Below, piece after piece: positions 19,425 through 27,190 of a stretch of 64,000 nt of DNA. The DNA is taken from NCBI RefSeq assembly GCF_013364215.1, contig NZ_CP054923.1, positions 3,968,001 through 4,032,000 on the forward strand, in the 5' to 3' direction. The notes beneath the pieces were generated by a model. It was not told the origin of the DNA. It searched no databases and saw only the letters and a program-made list of their open reading frames with translations. Numbering within the stretch: position 1 is the stretch's first letter; each line of letters starts with the position of its first letter. The position numbers and the translations under genes were made by a program. This stretch comes from Verrucosispora sp. NA02020 (GTDB lineage Bacteria > Actinomycetota > Actinomycetes > Mycobacteriales > Micromonosporaceae).

Positions 19425-20225
19425 ATGCACGTGCTATACATCCGGCGGACACGCCCGCCGCGCAAGGTGCTGCTGGGCGCCGCGGGTCTGGCGGGATTCC
19501 TCGTCGTCTGGCAGTTGGTGCCGACGCTCGGCCTGGTCAACTCGGAGTACCTGCCGTACGTCACCGACGTGCTGGTCCGGCTCGCCGAGGAGTTCCGCGA
19601 TGTCGCCTTCTGGCGCCGGCTCGGCCACACCATGACCTCGTGGGCGATCGGGCTGACCGTGGCGACGGTCGCCGCGCTCGTCCTGGGCACCGTCGTCGGG
19701 CTGGTGCCCGTCCTGCGTCGCGCGACCCACACGATGGTCGAGTTCCTGCGTCCGATCCCCTCGGTGGCACTCATCCCGCTGGCCGTGCTGATGTTCGGCA
19801 TCCAGATGAAGGCCGCGCTCGTGATCATCATCTACGCGTCCTTCTGGCAGGTGTTCGTCCAGGTCATCTACGGGGTCGCGGACGTCGACGCGGTGGCCCG
19901 GGACACCGCGCGCAGCTTCCGGCTCACCCGGCGCGAGCGCCTGGCCTACCTCGTGCTGCCCACCACCCTGCCGTACCTGATGACGGGTGTCCGGCTGGCC
20001 GCGGCGGTGGCGCTCATCCTCGCCATCACCTCGGAGATGGTGATCGGCAACCCCGGTCTGGGGCGGATGATCGAACTCTCCCGCTCCGCCGGTGACGCGG
20101 TCGGCCTGTACGCCCTGGTGGTGGTCACCGGCCTGCTCGGACTCCTGGTGAACCTCGTCTTCCGGTTCGTCGAGCGGCGCTCGTTGTCCTGGCACCAGTC
20201 CGTCCGTGGGGAGGAGCCCCGATGA
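19425..20225 (+). CDS. ABC importer permease, TauC/SsuC type (first)
   Basis: Inner-membrane permease of 266 aa with about six helices of the BPD_transp_1 family. The EAA loop reads ARDTARSFRLTRRERLAYLVLP. The segment FLRPIPSVALIPLAVLMFGIQMK is typical of TauC/SsuC proteins. It overlaps the second permease gene by 4 nt (ATGA). Having two different permease genes implies a heterodimeric channel, as in riboflavin- and pyrimidine-type members of the family. Confidence 0.88.
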   Translation: MHVLYIRRTRPPRKVLLGAAGLAGFLVVWQLVPTLGLVNSEYLPYVTDVLVRLAEEFRDVAFWRRLGHTMTSWAIGLTVATVAALVLGTVVGLVPVLRRATHTMVEFLRPIPSVALIPLAVLMFGIQMKAALVIIIYASFWQVFVQVIYGVADVDAVARDTARSFRLTRRERLAYLVLPTTLPYLMTGVRLAAAVALILAITSEMVIGNPGLGRMIELSRSAGDAVGLYALVVVTGLLGLLVNLVFRFVERRSLSWHQSVRGEEPR

Positions 20226-21046
20226 CCACGCGTGTCGACCGGACCACCGCCCGGCCGCGCGGGCACGGTGTCGCCCACCGTGTCGCGTCGAGCTTCCTCT
20301 ATGCGCTCGGGCTGCCCTTCCTGCTCCTGGTGCTCTGGGGCGCGGCGTCGACCGTGTCGACGAACCGGTTCTTCCCCGGCCCGCTCACCATTCTCGAGGC
20401 GTTCCGGGAGACCTGGATCGGCCCGGCGTTCGTCCACGACGTGCTGCCCAGCCTCTATCGGCTCGCCCTCGGGATCGCCGCCTCGATCGTGATCGGCGTC
20501 GCCCTCGGCACGCTCATCGGACTGTTCCGGTGGCTGAGCGAACTGCTGGAACCGCTGCTGGAGTTCTTCCGGGCCATCCCACCGCCGGTGCTGATCCCGG
20601 TGATGATGCTGCTGCTGGGCATCACCGACACGATGAAGGTGGTGGTCATCGTCTCCGGCGCCGTCTGGCCGATCCTGCTGAACACCATCGACGGTGTCCG
20701 GGCCACCGACAGCGTCATGTCCGAGACCGCCGACTCCTTCCGGATCACCTGGTGGGAGCGGCTGCGGTTCCTCGTGCTGCCGGCGGCGAGCCCGCGCATC
20801 ATGGCCGGTGTCCGGCAGGGGCTCTCGGTGGCGCTCATCCTGATGGTGATCTCGGAGATGTTCGCCTCGTCCGCCGGGCTGGGCTACCGGATCGCGTACT
20901 TCCAGCGGAACTACCTCATCGCCGAGATGTGGAGCGGCATCCTCCTGCTCGGACTCGTCGGCGTCCTGCTCGCCGCGACCTTCGGTGTCGTCGAACGGCG
21001 GGTGCTGCGTTGGTACCACGGAATCAGGGAGGTCAACCGTGCCTGA
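20222..21046 (+). CDS. ABC importer permease, TauC/SsuC type (second)
   Basis: Second permease, 274 aa, with the same architecture: FFRAIPPPVLIPVMMLLLGITD and the EAA loop ETADSFRITWWERLRFLVLP. It is coupled to the first permease by ATGA and overlaps the ATPase gene by 8 nt. The two permeases are clearly paralogous but diverged, supporting a heterodimer. Confidence 0.88.
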   Translation: MTTRVDRTTARPRGHGVAHRVASSFLYALGLPFLLLVLWGAASTVSTNRFFPGPLTILEAFRETWIGPAFVHDVLPSLYRLALGIAASIVIGVALGTLIGLFRWLSELLEPLLEFFRAIPPPVLIPVMMLLLGITDTMKVVVIVSGAVWPILLNTIDGVRATDSVMSETADSFRITWWERLRFLVLPAASPRIMAGVRQGLSVALILMVISEMFASSAGLGYRIAYFQRNYLIAEMWSGILLLGLVGVLLAATFGVVERRVLRWYHGIREVNRA

Positions 21047-21839
21047 CCGGAACATGTTGCTGAAGGTGGAGCACCTGCGGAAGGTGTACGAGTCCGCGTC
21101 CGGGGACGTCGAGGCGATCGGTGACGTCAGCTTCACCATGGCCGCCGGTGAGTTGGTCTGCGTCGTCGGCCCGTCCGGCTGCGGCAAGACCACGCTGCTG
21201 AAGTGCCTGGCCGGGCTGCTGCGACCGACCAGCGGGCTGGTCGAGATGCACGAGGCGCCGGTGACCGGCCCGAGTCCCGCCATGGCCGTCGTCTTCCAGG
21301 AGTACGGCCGCAGCCTCTACCCGTGGCTGACCGTGCGGGGCAACGTCGAACTGCCGTTGCGCCACAAGAAGTTGTCCCGGGCGGCGCGCGAGCGGCTCGT
21401 CACCGACGCCATCGAGGCGGTGGGCCTCGGGCACGCCGCCCGCAGCCACCCCTGGCAGCTCTCCGGCGGGATGCAGCAGCGGGTGGCGATCGCCCGCGCG
21501 GTCGCGTACGAGCCGGAGGTGTTGATCATGGACGAGCCGTTCGCCGCAGTCGACGCCCAGACGCGCGCGGACCTGGAAGACCTGGTGCGCGAGTTGCACG
21601 CGACCCGCAAGATATCGATCGTCTTCGTCACGCACGACATCGACGAGTCGGTCTACCTGGGCGAACGGGTTCTAGTATTGTCCAAGTCGCCGACCTGGGT
21701 GCAGGAGGATCTCGCCATCGACCTGCCGCCGGAGCGTGACCAGATCACGACTCGCGCGCTACCCCGCTTCACGGAGCTGCGGACCCACGTCTACGACCAG
21801 ATCCGGCGCGCCAAGGGCGCCCAGACCGTCGCCCCGTGA
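21039..21839 (+). CDS. ABC importer ATPase, TauB/SsuB type
   Basis: ATPase of 266 aa with Walker A GPSGCGKTT, Q-loop (VVFQEYG), intact signature LSGGMQQRVAIARA, Walker B VLIMDEPF and switch FVTHDIDES. The GTG at 21039 is chosen because AGGGAGGT lies 6-7 nt upstream, while the in-frame start at 20985 lies deep inside the permease gene. It completes the importer with the receptor and two permeases upstream. Confidence 0.9.
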   Translation: MPDRNMLLKVEHLRKVYESASGDVEAIGDVSFTMAAGELVCVVGPSGCGKTTLLKCLAGLLRPTSGLVEMHEAPVTGPSPAMAVVFQEYGRSLYPWLTVRGNVELPLRHKKLSRAARERLVTDAIEAVGLGHAARSHPWQLSGGMQQRVAIARAVAYEPEVLIMDEPFAAVDAQTRADLEDLVRELHATRKISIVFVTHDIDESVYLGERVLVLSKSPTWVQEDLAIDLPPERDQITTRALPRFTELRTHVYDQIRRAKGAQTVAP

Positions 21840-21875
21840 CCGTCGCCGGGTCGGAGCCGTCCGAGAGGGAGGACT

Positions 21876-22763
21876 GTGCGCAGTCGTCAGCCGAAGCAAC
21901 TGCTGCTCGCGTTCTTCGGTGAACACGTCGTCGACGACGAGCCGGGGCCGGTGCGCGCCAGTGTCCTGATCGGGGTGCTGGAGGGGGCCGGCGTGGCCGC
22001 CCCGGCGACGCGGGCCACCCTCGACCGACTCGTGCAGACCGGCATCCTCGCCCGCAGCAAGAGCGGCCGGGAGATCCAGTTCTCGTTGACCGAGCACGGC
22101 GTGGCGGTGCTGCGCGAGGCGACCGAGCGGGTCCGTGGCCCGCGCCCGTTCGACCCGCAGGGCACCGGCTGGACCCTCGTCACGTTCACCATCCCGGAGG
22201 GGCAGCGGACCCTGCGTCACCGGCTGCGCTCCACGCTGACCTGGGAGGGCTTCGCGCCGCTGCGCGACGGGCTGTGGCTGGCACCCGGCGAGGTCGACCT
22301 CGCCGGATCGCTGGAGCCGTTGTGCCAGGACCTGCCGCCGAACACGGTGATCGCCTTCCACGCCCGCGAACTGGCCGGGTTCCCGATCGCCGAGAGCGTC
22401 CGGGCGGCCTGGGACATCGAGGCGATCCGGCGCGAACACCTGGCCTTCATCGAGGTGTGGGACGACCCGGACGCGGCGACGCAGGCGCCCAGCGCGCTGA
22501 CCGTCCGCACGATGCTGGTGGCGGACTGGCTCGCGTTGCTGCGCGCCGACCCGCGACTTCCGCGCGAGTTCATGGACGCGCAGTGGCCGGCGGCCCGGTC
22601 GACGCAGGTCTATCGGCGGATGCACGAGCGGCTGGCCGACGCCTCGGCCGCCGAGTTCGCCGCGCTGGTCACCACTCGCGCTGCCACCACCCGCCGAACC
22701 GGCTCCGCAGGTCCGCCTTCCGCACCTTCCCCGACGCGGTCCGCGGCAGTTCGTTCACGATGA
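21876..22763 (+). CDS. PaaX-family transcriptional regulator
   Basis: A 295-aa GntR-like winged-helix regulator of the PaaX type. The N-terminal PaaX domain (QPKQLLLAFFGEH, then VLIGVLEGAGVAAPATRATLDRLVQTGIL) is followed by the PaaX middle domain (TGWTLVTFTIPEGQRTLRHRLRSTLTWEGFAPLRDGLWLAP) and a C-terminal helical domain. PaaX of phenylacetate degradation responds to phenylacetyl-CoA, so an aryl-CoA effector is plausible here. GAGAGGGAGGACT precedes the GTG. The last 30 residues lie in the 95-nt overlap with the convergent CoA ligase gene and look unrelated to the family, so the original stop may have been lost. Confidence 0.85.
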   Translation: MRSRQPKQLLLAFFGEHVVDDEPGPVRASVLIGVLEGAGVAAPATRATLDRLVQTGILARSKSGREIQFSLTEHGVAVLREATERVRGPRPFDPQGTGWTLVTFTIPEGQRTLRHRLRSTLTWEGFAPLRDGLWLAPGEVDLAGSLEPLCQDLPPNTVIAFHARELAGFPIAESVRAAWDIEAIRREHLAFIEVWDDPDAATQAPSALTVRTMLVADWLALLRADPRLPREFMDAQWPAARSTQVYRRMHERLADASAAEFAALVTTRAATTRRTGSAGPPSAPSPTRSAAVRSR

Positions 22764-24210
22764 CCACGTTCTTGGGCAGCTTGTAGCGGGCCACCTTGCC
22801 GTTCAGGAAGTCGCGGACGGTGTCGACGTCGACGGCGGCGCCCTCGCGGATCGTCATGATCGCCCAGGGCACCTCGCCCCAGCGCTCGTCCGGGACGCCG
22901 ATGACCGCCACGCCGGTCACCCCGTCGATCTCGCCGAGCAGCACCTCGACCTCGGCCGGGTAGATGTTCTCCCCACCCGAGATGATCATGTCTTTGAGGC
23001 GGCCCGCGACGTGCAGGTAGCCGTCGTCGTCCAGGTAGCCGAGGTCGCCGGAGCGGAACCAGCCGTCCGTGGTGAACGCCCCGGCCGTCGCCTCGGGCAT
23101 CCGGTGGTAGCCACGGAACACGTTCGGACCGGCTATCTCGATCTCGCCGATGCTGCCGGCGGGAGCCGCGCCGCCGTTCTCGTCGGCGACCCGTACCTCG
23201 GTGAAGAAGTGCGGCAGGCCCACGCTGCCCTGCTTCGCGCGGGTCATGGTCGGCGGCAGCGAGGTGGCCCCCGGTGACGCCTCGGTCATGCCGTACCCCT
23301 GCGAGAACGACAGACCCCGCTCCTCGTACGCGTTCAGCACCCGGACGGGCACGGCCGAGCCGCCGCAGGTGAGCTTGCCCAGCGTGGACAGGTCGGTGGA
23401 GGCCCAGTCCGGGTGGTCGGCCATGAGCTGGAAGGTGGTCGGCACGCCGCTGAGCATGGTGACGCCGTGCCGGGCGATCTGGGCGAGCGCGCGTCCCGGC
23501 TCGAAACCCTTCTCCAGCACCAGGGTGCCGCCCTTGAGGATGACCGGCAGCGCGCCCATGCCGAGCGAGGCGACGTGGAACAGCGGCGAGATCATCAGGG
23601 CGATGTCGGTCGACACCACGTCGTAGTCGACGATGCAGTTCAGCGCCGTCCAGGTCAGGTTGCCGTGGGTCAGCACGGCACCCTTGGCGCGACCGGTCGT
23701 GCCCGAGGTGTAGACGATCGCGGCCGGGTCCCGCATCGTCACCCGGACCGGCGTGTCGTCCCGGGGTGCCGTGGCGGCCAGCCGGGACAAACCCGGAGTC
23801 TCGGCGCTCCCCGGGCCGGTCGGCACCACGTGCGCCGGGCGGGACGCCGCCGCGACCGAGGCCACCCGGGCGGCGAACTCGGGATCGTGGATCAGCACCC
23901 GCGCACCGCTGTCGCTGAGCACGTGGGTGATCTCGGGGGTCGCCAGCCGGGTGTTGACCGGCACGAAGGCGGCACCCAGCCGGGTGACGCCGAACATCAC
24001 CTGGAGGAACTCGGGGCTGTTCTCACCCAGGTACGCGACCGTGTCGCCCTTGCCGACGCCGAGGTGCCGCAACGCCGCCGCGACGCCGTCCGTGGCGTCG
24101 GCGAGCTGCCGGTACGTCATGGTCGCCTGCTCGCCGTGGACGAGCGCGATCTTCTCCGGTGACTTGAGTCGGCGCTTGGCCAGCCAGCCGCCGATCCCTT
24201 GGTGGTGCAT
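22669..24210 (-). CDS. Acyl/aryl-CoA ligase (AMP-forming), hydroxycinnamate-type candidate
   Basis: ANL-superfamily ligase of 513 aa that would convert a carboxylic acid to its CoA ester through an acyl-AMP. The AMP-binding motif is YTSGTTGRAKGAVLTHGN; further motifs are QGYGMTEASP, GWFRSGDLGYLDDDGYLHVAGRLKDMIISGGENIYP and the catalytic Lys region LPRTASGKVRK. Its operon contains a MaoC hydratase, an amidohydrolase and an SDR, with a divergent MarR. As I recall, this matches the hydroxycinnamate (cou/phc) genes of Rhodococcus jostii, so a p-coumarate or ferulate CoA ligase is the best guess. AGGAGA precedes the ATG. A general fatty-acid ligase is the alternative. Confidence 0.85.
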   Translation of the reverse strand: MHHQGIGGWLAKRRLKSPEKIALVHGEQATMTYRQLADATDGVAAALRHLGVGKGDTVAYLGENSPEFLQVMFGVTRLGAAFVPVNTRLATPEITHVLSDSGARVLIHDPEFAARVASVAAASRPAHVVPTGPGSAETPGLSRLAATAPRDDTPVRVTMRDPAAIVYTSGTTGRAKGAVLTHGNLTWTALNCIVDYDVVSTDIALMISPLFHVASLGMGALPVILKGGTLVLEKGFEPGRALAQIARHGVTMLSGVPTTFQLMADHPDWASTDLSTLGKLTCGGSAVPVRVLNAYEERGLSFSQGYGMTEASPGATSLPPTMTRAKQGSVGLPHFFTEVRVADENGGAAPAGSIGEIEIAGPNVFRGYHRMPEATAGAFTTDGWFRSGDLGYLDDDGYLHVAGRLKDMIISGGENIYPAEVEVLLGEIDGVTGVAVIGVPDERWGEVPWAIMTIREGAAVDVDTVRDFLNGKVARYKLPKNVVIVNELPRTASGKVRKADLRSRFGGWWQREW

Positions 24211-24264
24211 CAGCAGTCTCCTGGTGGTGGAGGGCGGTGGCCGGGCGGCTGTGGTCCCGGCAGG

Positions 24265-24717
24265 TCAGGCGTAGAAGCGGTAGATCCCCCGGGCGACGAC
24301 TGCGGGCTTGCCGCCGCCGTCGATCTCGATGGTCTGGTCGACGGCGATCTGGTAGCCGCCCGCCACCTCGGTGACCTCGGCGACGACGGCCCGCATCCGG
24401 ACCCGTGACCCGACCCGCACCGGTGCCGGGAAGCGCACCTTGTCCAGGCCGTAGTTCACCTTCGTGGACACACCGGTCACGTCGAGCAGCTCGGTCCAGA
24501 ACGGCACGGCGAGGGAAAGGGTGAGGAAGCCGTGGGCGATCGGCGCGCCGAACGGGCCGTCCTTGGCCCGTTCCGGATCGACGTGGATCCACTGGTGGTC
24601 GTCGGTCGCGTCGGCGAACAGGTCGATCTGGTCCTGGGTGACCGTGCGGTACTCGGTCTGCCCGAGGTCGGTGCCGCCGAGGCCGGCGAGCTGGTCGTAG
24701 GCGATGGTGGTGGTCAC
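24265..24717 (-). CDS. MaoC-family enoyl-CoA hydratase
   Basis: Hot-dog-fold (R)-type hydratase of 150 aa. The hydratase-2 motif is visible as FADATDDHQWIHVD, and the loop FGAPIAHGFLTLSL holds the catalytic Asp/His pair. It would hydrate the double bond of an enoyl- or cinnamoyl-CoA. The GTG follows GGAAGGA. It lies 54 nt upstream of the CoA ligase gene and 16 nt downstream of the amidohydrolase gene, in the same operon. Confidence 0.88.
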   Translation of the reverse strand: MTTTIAYDQLAGLGGTDLGQTEYRTVTQDQIDLFADATDDHQWIHVDPERAKDGPFGAPIAHGFLTLSLAVPFWTELLDVTGVSTKVNYGLDKVRFPAPVRVGSRVRMRAVVAEVTEVAGGYQIAVDQTIEIDGGGKPAVVARGIYRFYA

Positions 24718-24733
24718 GGGGGTCCTTCCGTCG

Positions 24734-25615
24734 TCATCCGGCCAGGCGCAGCAGCCGGGCGGCGTTGTCCTTCAGGATGCCGGGCAGCACGTCGGGCTTG
24801 AGGTCGGTGCTCGCCACGTCCCGCAGCCAGCGGTCCGGGGTGAGCAGCGGGTAGTCGGTGCCGAAGAGCACCCGGTTCTTGAGGATCGAGTTGGCGTGGC
24901 GCACCAGCTCGGCCGGGAAGTACTTCGGGCTCCAGCCGGACAGGTCGATCCAGGTGTTCGGCTTGTGCGTCGCCACCGACAGCGCCTCGTCCTGCCAGGG
25001 CACCGACGGGTGGGCCATGATGATCTGGAGGTCCGGGAACTCGGCGGCGACCGGGTCGAGCAGCATCGGGTTGGACAGCCCGAGCCGGAAGCCGTAGCCG
25101 CCGGGCAGTCCCGCGCCGATGCCGGTCTGCCCGGTGTGGAACAACGCCGGCAGTCCCGCCTGCTCGATCAGTCCCCACAGCGGCGCGTACTCCTCGTGGC
25201 TCGGGTCGAAACCCTGCACGGTGGGGTGGAACTTGAACCCGCGTACGCCCTCGTCCTCGATCAGCCGGGCGGCGAGTTCCAGGGCCGCCTCGCCGGTGCG
25301 CGGGTCGACCGAGCCGAACGGCACGAGCACGTCGGCGTGCTGGGCGGCGGCGCGGGCGATGTCGGCGCTGGACAGCGGCGGGTGCGCCAGCTGCGTCCGC
25401 GCGTCGACGCTGAACACCACGGCGGCCATGTTCCGTTCGCGGTAGTACTGCGCGACCGCGTCCACCGCCGGACGCGGGCCGTCGGTGCGGAAGTACTTCG
25501 AGGCGGCGGCGACGAGCGGATCGGGCAGCGAGGCGTGGCCGTGGTCGTCGATCTCGATGTGCACGTGCATGTCGATCGCGGTGACGGCGTCCAGGTCGAT
25601 CGCGGGCTGGTACAT
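24734..25615 (-). CDS. Amidohydrolase-family metal-dependent hydrolase
   Basis: A 293-aa amidohydrolase_2 (ACMSD-like) TIM-barrel protein. IDMHVHIEID carries the HxH metal site, GFKFHPTVQGF and ALFHTGQTG follow, IIMAHPSVPW supplies another His and LFGTDYPLL the catalytic Asp. The family includes decarboxylases and C-C bond hydrolases. In the Rhodococcus hydroxycinnamate pathway a protein of this class hydrolyses the beta-keto aryl-CoA to release the hydroxybenzoate, which fits the neighbours here. Specific activity is inferred. Confidence 0.85.
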   Translation of the reverse strand: MYQPAIDLDAVTAIDMHVHIEIDDHGHASLPDPLVAAASKYFRTDGPRPAVDAVAQYYRERNMAAVVFSVDARTQLAHPPLSSADIARAAAQHADVLVPFGSVDPRTGEAALELAARLIEDEGVRGFKFHPTVQGFDPSHEEYAPLWGLIEQAGLPALFHTGQTGIGAGLPGGYGFRLGLSNPMLLDPVAAEFPDLQIIMAHPSVPWQDEALSVATHKPNTWIDLSGWSPKYFPAELVRHANSILKNRVLFGTDYPLLTPDRWLRDVASTDLKPDVLPGILKDNAARLLRLAG

Positions 25616-25639
25616 GCTCGGGAACCTTCGTCCGGCGGG

Positions 25640-26566
25640 TCAGGAGGCGGTGTCGCGGAACTCCTCGGGCAGCTCCGGGAAGCGCTCGCCGACGCTCTGC
25701 GACGCAGCGGCGAACTCGGTCGGCCACGCGGCGACCAGCGCGTCGTAGGACCAACCGCCCTCGTGGTGGGCGGTCAGCGCGACCTCCGGGTGGGTCCAGA
25801 TCTGGATCCGGTCGCCGCCCACGCCGATCACCTGGCCGGTCACCTCGGCGGCGCTGTCGGAGCCGAGGAAGGCGACCAGCCCGGCCACGTCGTCGGAGGT
25901 GCCGAACCCGAGGTCGTGCCGGAAGAAGGCGGGCATCGGCTCCCCGGCGGCCTCGGCGCGTACCGCGGCGGCGAAGTAGGGGACCGTGGCGGTCATCGCG
26001 GTCGCGGCGACCGGGACGACGGCGTTGACCGTGATGCCGGCTCGCTTGAGCTCCAACGCCCAGGTCCGGACCATGCCGACGATGCCCGCCTTGGCGGCGG
26101 CGTAGTTGGTCTGGCCGAAGGTGCCGCGTTGGCCGGTGGGGGAGCCGATGCAGATGATCCGCCCGCCCTCGCCGGCCTGGCGCATGTGCCGCACGGCCTC
26201 GCGCACGGTGGTGAAGGTGCCCCGCAGGTGCACCCCGATCACGGTGTCGAAGTCCTCGTCGGTCATCTTCCAGAGCACCGTGTCGCGCAGCACCCCGGCG
26301 TTGGTGACCAGGACGTCCAGTCGGCCGAAGCTCTCGACGGCGGCGGCGACCAGGGCCTGTGCGGTCTCGGTCGGACCGACCGGTGCGACCACGGCGACGG
26401 CGCGTCCGCCGGCCGCCCGGATCGCCGCGACGGCGTCGGCGGTCGCCTGCTCGTCCACGTCGTTGACCACGACCGCGGCGCCCTGCGCGGCCAACTGCCG
26501 TGCGTAGGCGAGGCCGAGACCGCGTCCGGCTCCGGTGACGATTGCGACTTTGCCGTCCAGGGACAT
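25640..26566 (-). CDS. Short-chain dehydrogenase (3-hydroxyacyl-CoA dehydrogenase candidate)
   Basis: A 308-aa SDR with cofactor motif TGAGRGLGLAYA, NNAG-equivalent VTNAG, catalytic Ser in ICIGSP and YAAAK (Tyr and Lys). The C-terminal extension (beyond about residue 250) resembles the 17-beta-HSD4-like SDRs that oxidise 3-hydroxyacyl-CoA with NAD+. ATG 26566 is chosen over GTG 26572 because AAGGAG sits correctly spaced before the ATG and overlaps the GTG. It is the first gene of the operon and is divergent from MarR. Confidence 0.87.
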   Translation of the reverse strand: MSLDGKVAIVTGAGRGLGLAYARQLAAQGAAVVVNDVDEQATADAVAAIRAAGGRAVAVVAPVGPTETAQALVAAAVESFGRLDVLVTNAGVLRDTVLWKMTDEDFDTVIGVHLRGTFTTVREAVRHMRQAGEGGRIICIGSPTGQRGTFGQTNYAAAKAGIVGMVRTWALELKRAGITVNAVVPVAATAMTATVPYFAAAVRAEAAGEPMPAFFRHDLGFGTSDDVAGLVAFLGSDSAAEVTGQVIGVGGDRIQIWTHPEVALTAHHEGGWSYDALVAAWPTEFAAASQSVGERFPELPEEFRDTAS

Positions 26567-26606
26567 GGGCACTCCTTCGCGTCGAGGTCGATCGGAACAT
26601 GGACCG

Positions 26607-26619
26607 TTGAAAAAGTCAA
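26607..26619. promoter_or_regulatory. Candidate MarR operator between the SDR operon and marR
   Basis: ttga-aaaag-tcaa is an inverted repeat in the only AT-rich stretch of the divergent region, and it is followed by a second small palindrome, caattattg (26617-26625). A MarR protein bound here could control both directions. Confidence 0.5.
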
Positions 26620-26649
26620 TTATTGGTAAGGCTTGCTATCATCGTCGCC

Positions 26650-27111
26650 GTGCCCCCTCCCGAGAGAGCCCGACCGGCCGGCGGCCTGCGGGACAGCGTG
26701 CTCGGCCGGGATCTGAGCTTCCTGCTGGTGCGCGCCAACGCGCTCACCCTCGCCGCGGCCAACGCCGCCCTGGCCGAGCACGGACTGAAGGCCCGCTCGT
26801 ACTCGGTGCTCGCGCTGGCCGCCGACGACACCCGGCCCACCCAGCGGGAGCTGGCCGAGTTCCTCCGGCTGGACCCGAGCCAGGTGGTGGCGCTCATCGA
26901 CGACCTGGAGAGACGCGGTCTGGTCGAGCGCCGCACCGACCCCGCCGACCGGCGCGCCAACGTCCTGGTCGCCACCGACGAGGGGCGCGAGCTGTTCGCC
27001 CGCGCCCAGTCCTCCGCGCACGCCGTGGAGCTGGGCCTGCTGGCCGCGGTCACCCCCGAGGACCACGCCCGGCTGGCGCAACTGCTGCGCCTGCTGGCCT
27101 TTCCAGACTGA
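26650..27111 (+). CDS. MarR-family transcriptional regulator (CouR-like candidate)
   Basis: A 153-aa winged-helix repressor. The HTH lies around TQRELAEFLRLDPSQVVALIDDLERRGLV and the wing is RRTDPADRRANVLVATDEG. GTG 26650 is preferred: TATCAT at 26637-26642 forms a -10 whose start point would fall on this codon, so the transcript is probably leaderless; the open frame to 26623 lies in promoter sequence. It is divergent from the CoA-ligase operon. CouR of Rhodococcus is a MarR protein relieved by p-coumaroyl-CoA, which suggests an aryl-CoA ligand here too. Confidence 0.85.
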   Translation: MPPPERARPAGGLRDSVLGRDLSFLLVRANALTLAAANAALAEHGLKARSYSVLALAADDTRPTQRELAEFLRLDPSQVVALIDDLERRGLVERRTDPADRRANVLVATDEGRELFARAQSSAHAVELGLLAAVTPEDHARLAQLLRLLAFPD

Positions 27112-27136
27112 ACCGGTGACGGACCGAGCGGTGCCG

Positions 27137-27190
27137 GAGCGAGCCGGTGCCGGGCGGCGGGGGATGACACCGCCCGACACCGGTGCGCTC
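27137..27190. terminator. Long imperfect hairpin between convergent genes
   Basis: 27137-27157 pairs with 27170-27190 in 18 of 21 positions, with a 12-nt loop. It lies between marR (plus) and the DUF6351 gene (minus), so it can terminate both, and it overlaps the DUF6351 stop codon. Confidence 0.6.

Noticed and set aside
24704..26629. 641-codon plus-strand frame across MaoC, amidohydrolase and SDR
   Set aside because: Fully antisense to three recognisable enzymes; composition is that of a GC shadow.
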